Shown here: in pieces, positions 48,413 to 57,276 of the stretch
Position numbering within the stretch: the first letter of the stretch is position 1
Layout: every line of letters starts with the position of its first letter
Origin: Nesterenkonia halophila
GTDB lineage: Bacteria > Actinomycetota > Actinomycetes > Actinomycetales > Micrococcaceae
Length of the DNA stretch: 64,000 bases
Direction of reading: 5' to 3'
NCBI RefSeq assembly: GCF_009467795.1
Contig: NZ_WIAX01000013.1
Span: 225,655-289,654, forward strand
Made by a program: the position numbers and the translations under genes
The notes under the pieces: generated by a model
The model's input: the letters and a program-made list of their open reading frames with translations, nothing else
The model's database searches: none
What the model was told of the DNA's origin: nothing

Positions 48413-48835
48413 TCAGTCGTCCGTGACGAGGACCTTGACCTCGATGTTGCCCCGCGTCGCGTTGGAGTAGGGGCACACCTGGTGGGCCTTGTCGGCCAGG
48501 CGCTGGGCCTCGTCATGCGGCAGCTCCGGCACCACGACCTCGAGGGTGACCTCGAGGCCCATGCCGCCGTCCTCCTGCTTGCCGATGCCGACCTTGGCCC
48601 CGACCGAGGAGTCGCCCAGCTCGGCCTTCTCCTGGCTGGCGACCAGCTGGAGCGCGCCGTGGAAGCACGCGGCGTAGCCGGCGGCGAACAGCTGCTCGGG
48701 GTTGCTGCCCTCTCCGGAGCCGCCCATGGCCTTCGGGGCGGCCAGGTCCAGGTCCACGCGGCCGTCGTCGGTGCGGGTGCGGCCGTTGCGGCCGCCACCG
48801 GTGGCGATCGCCTCTGCGGTGTACAGGGTCTCCAT
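48413..48835 (-). CDS. ohr: organic hydroperoxide resistance protein
   Basis: The 140-residue OsmC-fold peroxidase reduces organic hydroperoxides with its two cysteines: Cys57 in 'GYAACFHGAL' and Cys121 in 'HQVCPYSNATRGNI', matching the catalytic pair of Ohr (about positions 60 and 125). 'TATATGGGRNGR'-type start ('AEAIATGGGRNGRTRTDDG') is also typical of the Ohr and not the OsmC branch. Electrons normally come from lipoylated proteins. ATG 48835 has GAGAGGAG 7 bases upstream. No MarR-type OhrR gene is adjacent. It converges on the rhamnosidase operon, with the hairpin terminator between them. Confidence 0.92.
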   Translation of the reverse strand: METLYTAEAIATGGGRNGRTRTDDGRVDLDLAAPKAMGGSGEGSNPEQLFAAGYAACFHGALQLVASQEKAELGDSSVGAKVGIGKQEDGGMGLEVTLEVVVPELPHDEAQRLADKAHQVCPYSNATRGNIEVKVLVTDD

Positions 48836-49011
48836 AGTGCACTCCTCTCGATCGGGGTCGATCCGTCGATCAGCACATCACATGCCCCGAAGCTTGGCCA
48901 GGGCTTTCTCCCCATATTCGCTGAGAGCTGTGCGACGTTCATGCCGAGGCCCCGACCGGGCCGCGTCCGCCCGTTTCGCGCCGCCGTCGCCCAGACGGCA
49001 GAATTGCCCGC

Positions 49012-50409
49012 ATGGACACCGAAGCCGCCGCCTGGCTGTCCCCCGGGGACGCCGCCGAGATCCGCCGCAGCCTCACCTCCCAGTTCGCCGAGGAGTTCGG
49101 GCACGGCCCCTCCGGCGTCTGGTTCGCCCCGGGCCGGGCGAACCTCAACGGCGAGCACGTCGACTTCCACGGCGGCCGGTGCCTCCCCATGGCCCTGGCC
49201 CACGGCACCTACGTCGCCGCGGCGCCGCGCACCGACGGTCTGCTCTACCTGCGCACCCTGGAGCCGAGCCTCGACGCCGGCGTCCAGCGGGTCTGCATCA
49301 GCGAGGTCACCTCCGGCCCCGACGCCGACGTCCACACCATCACCGACGAGCAGCCCTGCGGCTGGACCAAGTACGTCGGCGGCACGCTCTGGGCGCTGCG
49401 CGCGCTCGGCGAGGAGATCGAGGAGCTCGCCGTGGACGAGAGCTTCGGCGCCGACCTGCTGATCACCTCCACCCTGCCGGTCGGCGGGGGGCTGTCGTCC
49501 TCGGCGGCGCTGGAGTGCTCGACGATGCTGGCCTTCGTCGCGATGGCCACTCCGCTGGGCCGCGCGAACCCCGGCGCCGCGCTGGACGACGCGCTCACCG
49601 ACAAGCTGCGCGCCCGGCTGGCCGCGGCCTGCGTGCGCGCGGAGGTCGAGATGGTCGGCGCCGGCACCGGCGGGCTCGACCAGACCGTCAGCCTGCGCGG
49701 ACGGGCCGCGCACCTGCTCTCGCTGGACTGCCGCGACTTCACCGTCGAGCGCATCCCGGCCTCCGGCCTGCTGGCCGACCACCGGTTCGTCGCCGTGGAC
49801 ACCGGCCAGGCGCACTGGCTGGGCGACGGCCAGTTCGACGACCGGCGCGCCGACTCCGAGGCGGCGATGCGCCTGCTCGAGGTCGAGCGGCTGCGCGACC
49901 TGCTGCCCGAGCGCCCCGGCACCGCCGACGTCGCCGCCGTGCTGCGGCGCTTCGACGAGCGCGCCGGCGCGGGCGAGACCCTGCCGTCGCCCGTCGACGG
50001 CGTCCCGGCCCGCGACCGTGCGGCCTGCCGGCGTCGACTGCGGCATGCGCTGACCGAGATGGTCCGCTCCGAGGAGCTGCACGGCTTCCTCTCCGACGAC
50101 GAGCTCGACGCCGAGTCCACCGCGATGCTGGTGGGCAACCTGATGACCGCCGGCCACGCCTCGATGCGCGACGAGGCCGAAGTCTCCTTCCCCGCGGCGA
50201 ACACCGTCGTCGAGACTGCGGTGGAGAAGGGCGCGCCCGGGGCGCGGCTGATCGGAGGCGGCTTCGGCGGCTCGGCGCTGATCCTCTGCCGCGCCGAGGA
50301 CGTCGCGACGATCACCGGAGCCGTGGCCTCGGCCTGCGAGGAGGCGGGCCAGCAGGTGCCGCGCTTCCTGGAGATCGCTCCCTCGGATCCGGCGCATGTG
50401 ATCGCCTGA
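49012..50409 (+). CDS. galactokinase-family (GHMP) sugar kinase
   Basis: The 465-residue kinase has all three GHMP motifs: 'FAPGRANLNGEHVDFHGG' (motif 1, normally P-G-R-V-N-L-I-G-E-H-T-D-Y-N-G-G), 'LPVGGGLSSSAALE' (motif 2, the ATP loop) and 'LIGGGFGGSALIL' (motif 3). 'GAGTGGLDQTVS' carries the catalytic Asp region (M-D-Q in galactokinase, here L-D-Q). The changes in motif 1 (Ala for Val, Asn for Ile, Val for Thr, Phe for Tyr) and the length beyond the usual 380-400 residues suggest a substrate other than plain galactose. It stands alone with no ribosome site at ATG 49012, so the message may be leaderless. No galT or galE is adjacent. Confidence 0.83.
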   Translation: MDTEAAAWLSPGDAAEIRRSLTSQFAEEFGHGPSGVWFAPGRANLNGEHVDFHGGRCLPMALAHGTYVAAAPRTDGLLYLRTLEPSLDAGVQRVCISEVTSGPDADVHTITDEQPCGWTKYVGGTLWALRALGEEIEELAVDESFGADLLITSTLPVGGGLSSSAALECSTMLAFVAMATPLGRANPGAALDDALTDKLRARLAAACVRAEVEMVGAGTGGLDQTVSLRGRAAHLLSLDCRDFTVERIPASGLLADHRFVAVDTGQAHWLGDGQFDDRRADSEAAMRLLEVERLRDLLPERPGTADVAAVLRRFDERAGAGETLPSPVDGVPARDRAACRRRLRHALTEMVRSEELHGFLSDDELDAESTAMLVGNLMTAGHASMRDEAEVSFPAANTVVETAVEKGAPGARLIGGGFGGSALILCRAEDVATITGAVASACEEAGQQVPRFLEIAPSDPAHVIA

Positions 50410-50496
50410 CGCCCCGGCGGGCCGGCCGGACTCGCCCGGAGCACCGCCCCCACTGACGATCGTGGCATAGATCTCGCGGCGCTGGGCCTGCCGGCT

Positions 50497-50640
50497 TCAC
50501 GGGAGGTCCTGGGAGTCGGCCATGTCGTGGCACCCCTGAAGGATCGTCCGCCGCAGGGAACTCTGGATCGCAGCCGTGAGGTCCGCGACCAGTCGGACGC
50601 TGACGCGCTCGAGAGCCACGGCGTCCCTCGACGACGTCAT
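50497..50640 (-). CDS. possible small protein or gene remnant of 47 residues
   Basis: An ATG at 50640 opens 47 codons with a balanced, amphipathic composition (...'RLVADLTAAIQSSLRRTI'...) instead of the Arg/Pro-rich text seen in chance frames of this genome. In another frame just upstream is a similarly protein-like segment ('LTRLRRMAVGLWSVTVDDVV'), so the two may be pieces of one frameshifted, decayed gene. No family recognised and no good ribosome site. Confidence 0.25.
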   Translation of the reverse strand: MTSSRDAVALERVSVRLVADLTAAIQSSLRRTILQGCHDMADSQDLP

Positions 50641-50805
50641 CGACGGTGACGCTCCATAGGCCCACGGCCATGCGTCGCAATCGGGTCAGCGCGGCGTCCG
50701 ACATCGCGGCGACCATCGTCTAGGAGGTCGAGCGCGCGCCGGGCCGACACATACACTCCACAACATAAACTTCAATAAATTTTAAAATAAACTTTCTGGC
50801 ACGAC

Positions 50806-50811
50806 TATAAT
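50806..50811 (+). promoter_or_regulatory. -10 element of the cas operon
   Basis: TATAAT, a perfect consensus, lies in the AT-rich island 86 bases before the chosen cas3 start. The -35 partner is not clear (TTTAAA at 50781-50786 is 19 bases upstream). It is the best promoter sequence in the window. Confidence 0.6.
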
Positions 50812-50896
50812 AGTATGGTTATCGAGACCACACGTATTGCAAACTCGCGGATTGTGTGATTCTCTTCAGTGCATACCCCTCGGTGAGGGGAGCCAC

Positions 50897-53758
50897 ATGC
50901 TCCGCGAAAGGTTCGCTATGGGCACCATGCCAGGCGCCACTGACACAGCGTGGCCCTGCCTGGGATGGAGCCTCTGGGCGAAGTCCGGTGACGAGCTCGG
51001 ATGGCTCAGCCTGCCGCAGCACATGCGGGACAGCGCCCGCATCGCCGGGCTGCTGTGGGACGACTGGGTCGCCCCAGGAGTCAAGCATCGCGTTCGCGAT
51101 GACCTTCGCGTCGCCGACGACGCGATGCGCACCGTCGTGATGTGGCTCGCCGGCTCGCACGATGTCGGCAAGGCGGACCCCTTGTTCATCGACGTGCTCG
51201 CCGAGCAGCCGGAGTTCTCCCATCTGGCGGACAAGGCCTATGACGCGGGCCTGCCGCGCCACACGCATCCCCAGTTCCAGACCAAGCTTCCGCATTCGCA
51301 CATCAGCTTCGTGGCGATCAGCAGATACCTGCGCCTTCAGGCTCGGATGCAGGGACCGGTGACGAAGCGGTTCGCCTCGATCGCGGGGGCACATCACGGC
51401 CTCCCTCCGGCGCACACCCAGGTGACCCACGCAAGTGACCACGTCAATCATCTGCCGGAGGCGTGGCAGACCCTGCAGTCCGACCTCCTCGAGGCTCTCA
51501 GCCAGGAGACCAGCTTCGACGAGGTCATACTCCAGCTGCGACGTTGCACGCTTCAGACATCGGTCCAGATGGTTCTGACCGGACTGGTCATCATGACTGA
51601 CTGGATCGCCTCCAACGCCGAGGCATGCCCGATGACCCTCTCGGGCCAGGACGATGGCCCGAATCGGGCGCGCACGGCGCTGGCCTCGGTGAACCCCGGG
51701 CTCCCCTGGCGCCCCGAACCTCCGGAGGTCGATTCGGCCGCAGCTTTCGCCTCGCGCTTCCACTGGCCGGAGGGGCGCACGGCGCACCCTGCCCAACGGG
51801 CCGCCGTCGAGCTGGCCTCCTCCGTGCGGGACGGCGACGGCGCGCTGCTGACGATCGAAGCACCCATGGGCCAGGGCAAGACGGAGGCCGCGCTGCTCGC
51901 GACGGAGATCCTCGCCCGACGCAGCGGCGCCGGAGGAGTCATGGTCGCCGCTCCGACGATGGCCACCGCCGACGGACTGCTGCAGCGCGTCGCCGCATGG
52001 GGCCGCGACGCCGTGGCCACGGACACTCCCGCCTCGCTGTTCCTCGGGCATTCGAAGAGCCACCTCAACACCACCTTCCGGCGACTGCCGCGGTTCCGCG
52101 ACATCGAGGACGATCGCACCGGACAGGTCCTGGCCCACGACTGGCTGCGCGGACGGAAGAAGGGGATTCTGGCCAACCTCGTGGTCGGGACTGTGGATCA
52201 GGTCCTGTTCTCGGCGCTGCTGAGCAAGCACATGATGCTGCGCCACCTCGGCCTCGCCCAGAAGGTGGTCGTCATCGATGAGGTGCATGCCTATGACACC
52301 TATATGTCCCAGTATCTGCAGCGCGCGCTGACCTGGCTCGGCGAATACCGAGCACCTGTGGTGCTGCTTTCGGCCACACTTCCGGCGTCGCGCCGCCGAG
52401 AGCTCATCGATGCCTACCGACGGGGTCTCGACCCCGATGCCGCGCCCTCGGCGGGGCCGGACACAGGGGGCCACTACCCGATTCTGACACTCACGACGGA
52501 TGAGGGAACCACGACCGCCTCCACGGAGAGCGACCCGACGAATCAGCACGTGGAGCTCGACCTCCTCGACGACGACGAGGAGGCGCTGCGCGAGGCGCTG
52601 CGCCCGCTCGTGGAGGATGGTGGATGCGCAGCCGTCGTGTGCTCCACTGTCGATCGAGCCCAGGAGACCTATCGTCTCGCCCGAGAGCTGGTCGGCGACG
52701 ATGCTCGACTGCTGCACTCGCGCTTCATGGCCTCACAGCGGGTGCGGATGGAAGCTGAGCTGTTCGACGAGCTGGGGCCGAAGAGCACCCGGGATGACGG
52801 ACGCCCCCGCCGTCGGATCGTCGTCGCGACACAGGTCATCGAACAGTCGCTCGACCTCGACTTCGATCTGCTGATCACCGACATCGCACCCAGCGATCTG
52901 ATTCTGCAACGCATGGGGCGCCTCCATCGACACGCGCGGCCCCACGGAGAGCGTCCCGAATGGGCGGAACACCCCCGGACCCTGATCCGGGGATATACCC
53001 GACTCCCCGCTGCGGAGACGGCCCCGGACTTCGTCGAGACCATCGAGCTCATCTACCCCCGGGCGCTGCTGCTGGCCAGCACCAGCGCTCTGCGGCTGGA
53101 GCACGGCGCCGGCGAGGTGACGATCCCCCCAGACATCCCGGGTCTCGTGGACCGGACCTATGAGAACCCTGACGTACCCGACGCATGGCGGGACGACTTC
53201 GACCAGGCGCGAGCCGAACACGACGCCGATGAGCAGGAGAGCGCCCGACGCGCTCAGGCCTTCCGCCTGCCCGAGCCCTGGCAGTCTCAGACGCTGACGG
53301 ACCTCTTCCAGGCGCCGGCCGGCGACATCGACCGGGATTCCTGGGGCGAAGAACGCGGGATGGCTCAGGTGCGGGACACCGACCCGACGGTCGAAGTCCT
53401 GCTGGTCAAGAAGGGCATCCATGGCTACCGCCCCTTCGATCCGGACACTGCTGGCTCGGGCTCCGACTTCGAGATCATGCCGGAGGCCGTGCCGGAGGAC
53501 CATCAGGCTCACACCATCGCCGCCAGCTCGGTCCGTCTCCCCCGTGCTTTCTCCCGCCCGGATCGCTTCAACGCCGCCTTGGACCAGCTCGAGACCGAGA
53601 CCGACCCGGCGTGGCACCACTCGTTCACGCTCAAGGGACAGCTGATGCTGGCCCTCGATGAGGCCAATCAGGCAGTCCTGGCCGACCGGTGTCTCGAGTA
53701 CGACCCCGAGCTCGGTCTCATCGACCATTCGCGCACCGCGCCCGACCCGCAGGAGTGA
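50897..53758 (+). CDS. cas3: type I-E CRISPR-associated helicase/nuclease Cas3
   Basis: The 953-residue protein degrades DNA marked by Cascade. The N-terminal HD nuclease has 'PQHMRDSARIAGLLWD' (His42) and 'LAGSHDVGKADP' (His88-Asp89), with further His in 'HSHISF' and 'GAHHGLP'. The superfamily 2 helicase follows: Walker A 'APMGQGKTEA' near residue 322, 'VVVIDEVHAYD' (DEVH box) near 460, 'VLLSATLP' near 490, 'QVIEQSLDLDFD' and 'QRMGRLHRH' (motif VI). A C-terminal domain completes the normal length. ATG 50897 has GAGGGG 5 bases upstream; ATG 50918 with AAAGG is an alternative. Only 2 bases separate it from cse1, so it is co-transcribed with Cascade, unlike in E. coli. Confidence 0.95.
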   Translation: MLRERFAMGTMPGATDTAWPCLGWSLWAKSGDELGWLSLPQHMRDSARIAGLLWDDWVAPGVKHRVRDDLRVADDAMRTVVMWLAGSHDVGKADPLFIDVLAEQPEFSHLADKAYDAGLPRHTHPQFQTKLPHSHISFVAISRYLRLQARMQGPVTKRFASIAGAHHGLPPAHTQVTHASDHVNHLPEAWQTLQSDLLEALSQETSFDEVILQLRRCTLQTSVQMVLTGLVIMTDWIASNAEACPMTLSGQDDGPNRARTALASVNPGLPWRPEPPEVDSAAAFASRFHWPEGRTAHPAQRAAVELASSVRDGDGALLTIEAPMGQGKTEAALLATEILARRSGAGGVMVAAPTMATADGLLQRVAAWGRDAVATDTPASLFLGHSKSHLNTTFRRLPRFRDIEDDRTGQVLAHDWLRGRKKGILANLVVGTVDQVLFSALLSKHMMLRHLGLAQKVVVIDEVHAYDTYMSQYLQRALTWLGEYRAPVVLLSATLPASRRRELIDAYRRGLDPDAAPSAGPDTGGHYPILTLTTDEGTTTASTESDPTNQHVELDLLDDDEEALREALRPLVEDGGCAAVVCSTVDRAQETYRLARELVGDDARLLHSRFMASQRVRMEAELFDELGPKSTRDDGRPRRRIVVATQVIEQSLDLDFDLLITDIAPSDLILQRMGRLHRHARPHGERPEWAEHPRTLIRGYTRLPAAETAPDFVETIELIYPRALLLASTSALRLEHGAGEVTIPPDIPGLVDRTYENPDVPDAWRDDFDQARAEHDADEQESARRAQAFRLPEPWQSQTLTDLFQAPAGDIDRDSWGEERGMAQVRDTDPTVEVLLVKKGIHGYRPFDPDTAGSGSDFEIMPEAVPEDHQAHTIAASSVRLPRAFSRPDRFNAALDQLETETDPAWHHSFTLKGQLMLALDEANQAVLADRCLEYDPELGLIDHSRTAPDPQE

Positions 53759-53760
53759 CC

Positions 53761-55458
53761 ATGGCACCACCCGACGCACCTCCACCCGGACCGACGTCTC
53801 AGAGCTTCAACCTGCTGGATCGTCCTTGGATCAGCTGTCTGATGCTCGACGGCACCACGACTGATCTCTCCCTGACCGATGTGTTCCGCTGCAGTGCCGA
53901 GATCTCGCGCATCAGCGGAGAGAGCCCTCTCCAGGCAGCGGCGATCCTCCGCGTCGTCCTCGCCGGCTTCTGGCGTGGTCACCTCACCCGGGGAGACCTC
54001 TCCTCGCGCCGCACAGATGCCGACGTATGGTGGCTAGGCCTCTTCGACGAATCCGATACGCCGGATCTCCATGAACCGGTCCTGGACTACCTCGAAGGGC
54101 ACCGTCCGCGCTTCGACCTGCTCGACAGCTCCGCGCCGTTCATGCAGGTCGCCGACCTGCAGAAGATGGACGGCAGCGTCTTGGAAGTCAGGCGGCTGGT
54201 CCCCGAGGCCGAATCCGACTACTTCACGATGCGCGAAGGCGATGGGCGCGAGGTCCTGGATCCTGCCGAGGCTGCGCGGTGGCTCATCACGGCGCAGGCC
54301 TACGACTATTCCGGCATCAAGCCCGGCGCCCTCGGCGACCCGCGGGTGAAGAACGGGAAAGGTTATCCGATCGGCCCCGGCTGGACCGGGCAGGTCGGTC
54401 TGGTCGTCCTCCACGGCGCGTCCTTGGCCGAGACCCTGCTGCTCAACACCTCCCCGGCGGCGATCCGACAGGCTCCTGACGAGGAGTCGGACCTCCCCGC
54501 CTGGGAGCGCTCCCCACACAGCGCCGTCCCGCGGCACGAAGAGGCCTCGACTCCGACCGGACCCTGCGATGCGGTGACCTGGCAGTCGCGCCGAATTCGG
54601 CTGCATCTCACCGACGGACAGGTGACCGGAGTCCTGATCTCCAATGGCGACCGGATCGTGACCAAGAACCAGTTCCAGGACCCGATGACGGGCTACCGAC
54701 ACAGCGCCAATCAGTCCTCGAAGTCGCAGGACGTCTTCATGGCCCGAGAGCATCGCGACGAGCTCACCGTCTGGCACGGCGTCCCCGCACTGCTGGTGCG
54801 CGAAGGCGTGGTCCCGACCTCGGAGAAGACTCCCCTGGATCGACAGCCGGCGACCGTGGAGTGGCTACACCGGATCGGCCGTGAGGACTTCCCCGAAGGT
54901 CGACTGGTCCATGCAGAGCTGGTCGGAGCGGTGTACGGAGCCCAGCAGGCCACACACGCAAACACCATCAGCTCCACCGTACCGTTCCAGCTCAATCTGC
55001 TGACAGCGGGCGACTCCGCTCTGGCCAAAACAGCCGTCGACTCCATCACCGCGGCCTTGGACGCGACGCGTGCTCTCGGACAGTTCTCCGGCACTCTCGC
55101 TCAAGCCGCCGGCGGCGACTATACCTTCAACCCGAGCGCTCGACATTCAGCTCTGCACGCTCTCGACGCCGCCTTCGCAGGCTGGCTGGTTCACCTGGGC
55201 CCGACCACGGACCTGGCGGCCCATCAGGCCCGATGGCAGCGCACCGTCCGAAGCGTCGTCCTCGAGCACGCGAAGGTCCTGCTCGTCGGCACCAGTCCGA
55301 CGGCGATGACCGGCCGGCTGGTCGGTGCGGAACGACCGCGCCTGGTCTCGGCGTCCACTGCGTGGTCTCAGCTGATGCGCCGGCTCAGCGAGAGCCTCCC
55401 GCACGCCGCTCCCGACACCACTCCACCTGCTGAACAGGAGAAGACCCATGTCCACTGA
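53761..55458 (+). CDS. casA: Cascade large subunit Cse1 (CasA/Cas8e)
   Basis: The 565-residue protein is the large subunit that recognises the PAM and recruits Cas3. It starts with 'FNLLDRPWISCLMLDG' (the family's F-N-L-x-x-x-P-W-I), then 'SLTDVFRCSAEI', 'HRPRFDLLDSSAPFMQV' (R-F-x-L-x-x...P-F-x-Q) and 'AYDYSGIKPG', all typical of YgcL/Cse1. It lies between cas3 and cse2, the standard I-E order. Length is at the upper end of the family. ATG 53761 follows the cas3 stop by 2 bases; the gene overlaps cse2 by 11 bases. Confidence 0.93.
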   Translation: MAPPDAPPPGPTSQSFNLLDRPWISCLMLDGTTTDLSLTDVFRCSAEISRISGESPLQAAAILRVVLAGFWRGHLTRGDLSSRRTDADVWWLGLFDESDTPDLHEPVLDYLEGHRPRFDLLDSSAPFMQVADLQKMDGSVLEVRRLVPEAESDYFTMREGDGREVLDPAEAARWLITAQAYDYSGIKPGALGDPRVKNGKGYPIGPGWTGQVGLVVLHGASLAETLLLNTSPAAIRQAPDEESDLPAWERSPHSAVPRHEEASTPTGPCDAVTWQSRRIRLHLTDGQVTGVLISNGDRIVTKNQFQDPMTGYRHSANQSSKSQDVFMAREHRDELTVWHGVPALLVREGVVPTSEKTPLDRQPATVEWLHRIGREDFPEGRLVHAELVGAVYGAQQATHANTISSTVPFQLNLLTAGDSALAKTAVDSITAALDATRALGQFSGTLAQAAGGDYTFNPSARHSALHALDAAFAGWLVHLGPTTDLAAHQARWQRTVRSVVLEHAKVLLVGTSPTAMTGRLVGAERPRLVSASTAWSQLMRRLSESLPHAAPDTTPPAEQEKTHVH

Positions 55459-56107
55459 CACCGCCCCTGCACCTCCCGATGCTGCCGACGTCGCACCGGA
55501 TCTGGCTCGCATCACCTCGGCCGCCGTCCACCGGCTCCAGAGCCAGGTGACCCAGGACAACGCGGGGCGGAGCGGCGGCGGCCGCGCCCTGGTGGCCACA
55601 CTGCGGAACGCCGCCGGGTACGCCCCGGCCGACCACATCCGCGCGTGGACTCTGATGCTGGAGGAGATCCTCCCTGCTTTCCCCGAACGATGGCTGCGGT
55701 CCGATGAGCCCAGCCGCGAGGAATGGGCCGCCTTCACCGCTATGACGCACTGGGCCCTGCACCAGCAGTCCCTGAGCCGACCGATGCATGTCTCCGGACA
55801 GCGCCGACATCAGAATTTCGGCTACGCCGTCGGACAGCTCGCCCGCCGACGAGATAGTGCCTCTATCAAGAGCCGGTTCGATGCGCTGCTCCTGAACCCT
55901 GGAGAGAACGCGGTGCGCCATCACCTGCGCAGCATGGTGCAGCTTCTGCGCACGGAGGAGATCCCCACCGACTATGGCCGTCTTGCGCAGGACCTCAGCG
56001 ACCTGACGAGGCGCGACGGACGGCGGCGCGTGGCGCTGCGCTGGGGCCGCGGGTACGCCCGAGGCGCCTTCGCCACCGCGGACGACGGCGACGCCGCAGA
56101 CTCCTGA
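55448..56107 (+). CDS. casB: Cascade small subunit Cse2 (CasB)
   Basis: The 219-residue, mainly helical protein forms the belly of Cascade as a dimer and stabilises the R-loop. Family features are weak by sequence but present: 'GRALVATLRNAAGYAP' near residue 42 (family: L-A-x-L-R-R-x-x), 'AFTAMTHWALHQQS' and 'RFDALLLNPGENAVRHHLRSMVQLL' region near 140-165 (R-x-x-x-LL...L-x-x-L-V-x-x-L). Place and size settle the assignment. It overlaps cse1 by 11 bases; a 50-base gap with a GAAAGG ribosome site leads to cas7. Confidence 0.88.
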   Translation: MSTDTAPAPPDAADVAPDLARITSAAVHRLQSQVTQDNAGRSGGGRALVATLRNAAGYAPADHIRAWTLMLEEILPAFPERWLRSDEPSREEWAAFTAMTHWALHQQSLSRPMHVSGQRRHQNFGYAVGQLARRRDSASIKSRFDALLLNPGENAVRHHLRSMVQLLRTEEIPTDYGRLAQDLSDLTRRDGRRRVALRWGRGYARGAFATADDGDAADS

Positions 56108-56157
56108 CCTGACGACACCTTCACATCCCCGGTCATCTCCACGACGAAAGGCACACC

Positions 56158-57276
56158 ATGTCCACCTTCATCGACGTCCACGCCCTGCACACGCTGCCAC
56201 CGAACAACATCAACCGGGATGACACCGGAGCACCCAAGACGGCGACCTTCGGCGGTGTGCCGCGGCAGCGAGTCTCCTCGCAGGCGTGGAAGCGCGCCAT
56301 CCGCAAGGACTTCCCCGAATACCTGTCACCCGATCAGCTCGGCACCCGCACCAAGCGGGTGGTGGAGAAGACCGTGGGGAAGCTGCAGGAACTCGACCCC
56401 AGCTGGGAGACCGGCCGAGCAGCAGAGGCCGTCGAGGCCGCCTTCCAGGCGGCAGGCATCAAGACGAACCGTCCGAAGCCCAAGGACGGCGAGGAGGAGG
56501 CGCTGGGCGAGACCGGCTATCTGCTCTTCCTCAGTGCACATCAGATCGAGCGGCTGGCCCGGAGCATCATCGATTCCGACGGGGCCAAGCCGAGCAAGAA
56601 GGACGCCAAGAAGCTGCTGGACGAGGAGCACAGCGTCGACATCGCGATGTTCGGCCGCATGGTCGCGGATTCGCCCGACTTCAACGTCGATGCCGCCGTC
56701 CAGGTCGCCCACGCGCTGAGCGTCGGCCCCGCCGAGCCGGAGTTCGACTACTACACCGCCGTGGACGACGTCGTCGAGGACGCTGAAGAGACTGGGGCCG
56801 GGATGATCGGCACTGTACAGATGATGTCCTCCACCCTCTACCGATACAGCACTATCGACATGACTCAACTCGAGGAGAATCTGGCCTCCCGGGAGGCCGC
56901 TGCCGAGGCTACGAAGGCGTTCGTGCAGTCCTTCATCACGTCGATGCCGACGGGCAAGCAGAACACCTTCGCGAACCGCACGATGCCCGAGGCCGTCGTG
57001 GTCTCCGTGCGTTCGGACCGCCCCGTCTCCTGGATCAATGCCTTCGAGGAACCCGTCGCGGAGTCGCCGGGGGAGAATCGCCGCGTCCAGGCCGCAGAGA
57101 AGCTGGCTCGCGAAGCCGCTGACCTCGAGACCGTCTACGACGCTCCGGCGGAGAAGACCTGGGTCATGGCCATCGGGTCGCTAGCGAACGCGTTGGCGGA
57201 GGTCGGCAGCCCGGTCAGCAGGAACCAGCTGCTCGACGAGCTCGAGGAGGCACTGGCCGTGGAGGAGACGGCATGA
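56158..57276 (+). CDS. casC: Cascade backbone Cas7e (CasC/Cse4)
   Basis: The 372-residue RAMP protein polymerises along the crRNA to form the Cascade backbone. It begins 'FIDVHALHTLPPNNINRDD' (family: H-x-L-x-x-x-P-x-N-x-N-R-D-x-x-G), followed by 'KTATFGGVPRQRVSSQAWKRAIR' split over the RNA-binding strand, and 'SFITSMPTGKQNTFANRT' later, which are diagnostic of YgcJ/Cse4. It usually contacts each 6-base crRNA segment and needs six copies per complex, in keeping with its good ribosome site and separate spacing from cse2. It overlaps cas5 by 4 bases. Confidence 0.95.
   Translation: MSTFIDVHALHTLPPNNINRDDTGAPKTATFGGVPRQRVSSQAWKRAIRKDFPEYLSPDQLGTRTKRVVEKTVGKLQELDPSWETGRAAEAVEAAFQAAGIKTNRPKPKDGEEEALGETGYLLFLSAHQIERLARSIIDSDGAKPSKKDAKKLLDEEHSVDIAMFGRMVADSPDFNVDAAVQVAHALSVGPAEPEFDYYTAVDDVVEDAEETGAGMIGTVQMMSSTLYRYSTIDMTQLEENLASREAAAEATKAFVQSFITSMPTGKQNTFANRTMPEAVVVSVRSDRPVSWINAFEEPVAESPGENRRVQAAEKLAREAADLETVYDAPAEKTWVMAIGSLANALAEVGSPVSRNQLLDELEEALAVEETA

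Larger units (their letters stand above)
50410..50896. other. spacer before the cas operon with an AT-rich promoter island
   Basis: These 487 bases divide chromosomal housekeeping genes from the CRISPR-Cas locus. The left 300 bases are GC-rich and contain one possible small open frame on the minus strand (50497-50640). From about 50757 to 50820 the sequence turns strikingly AT-rich for this genome (runs such as AATAAATTTTAAAATAAAC) and ends in the TATAAT box of the cas promoter. Such an island could be bound by a nucleoid silencer or mark the boundary of an acquired segment. Confidence 0.5.
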
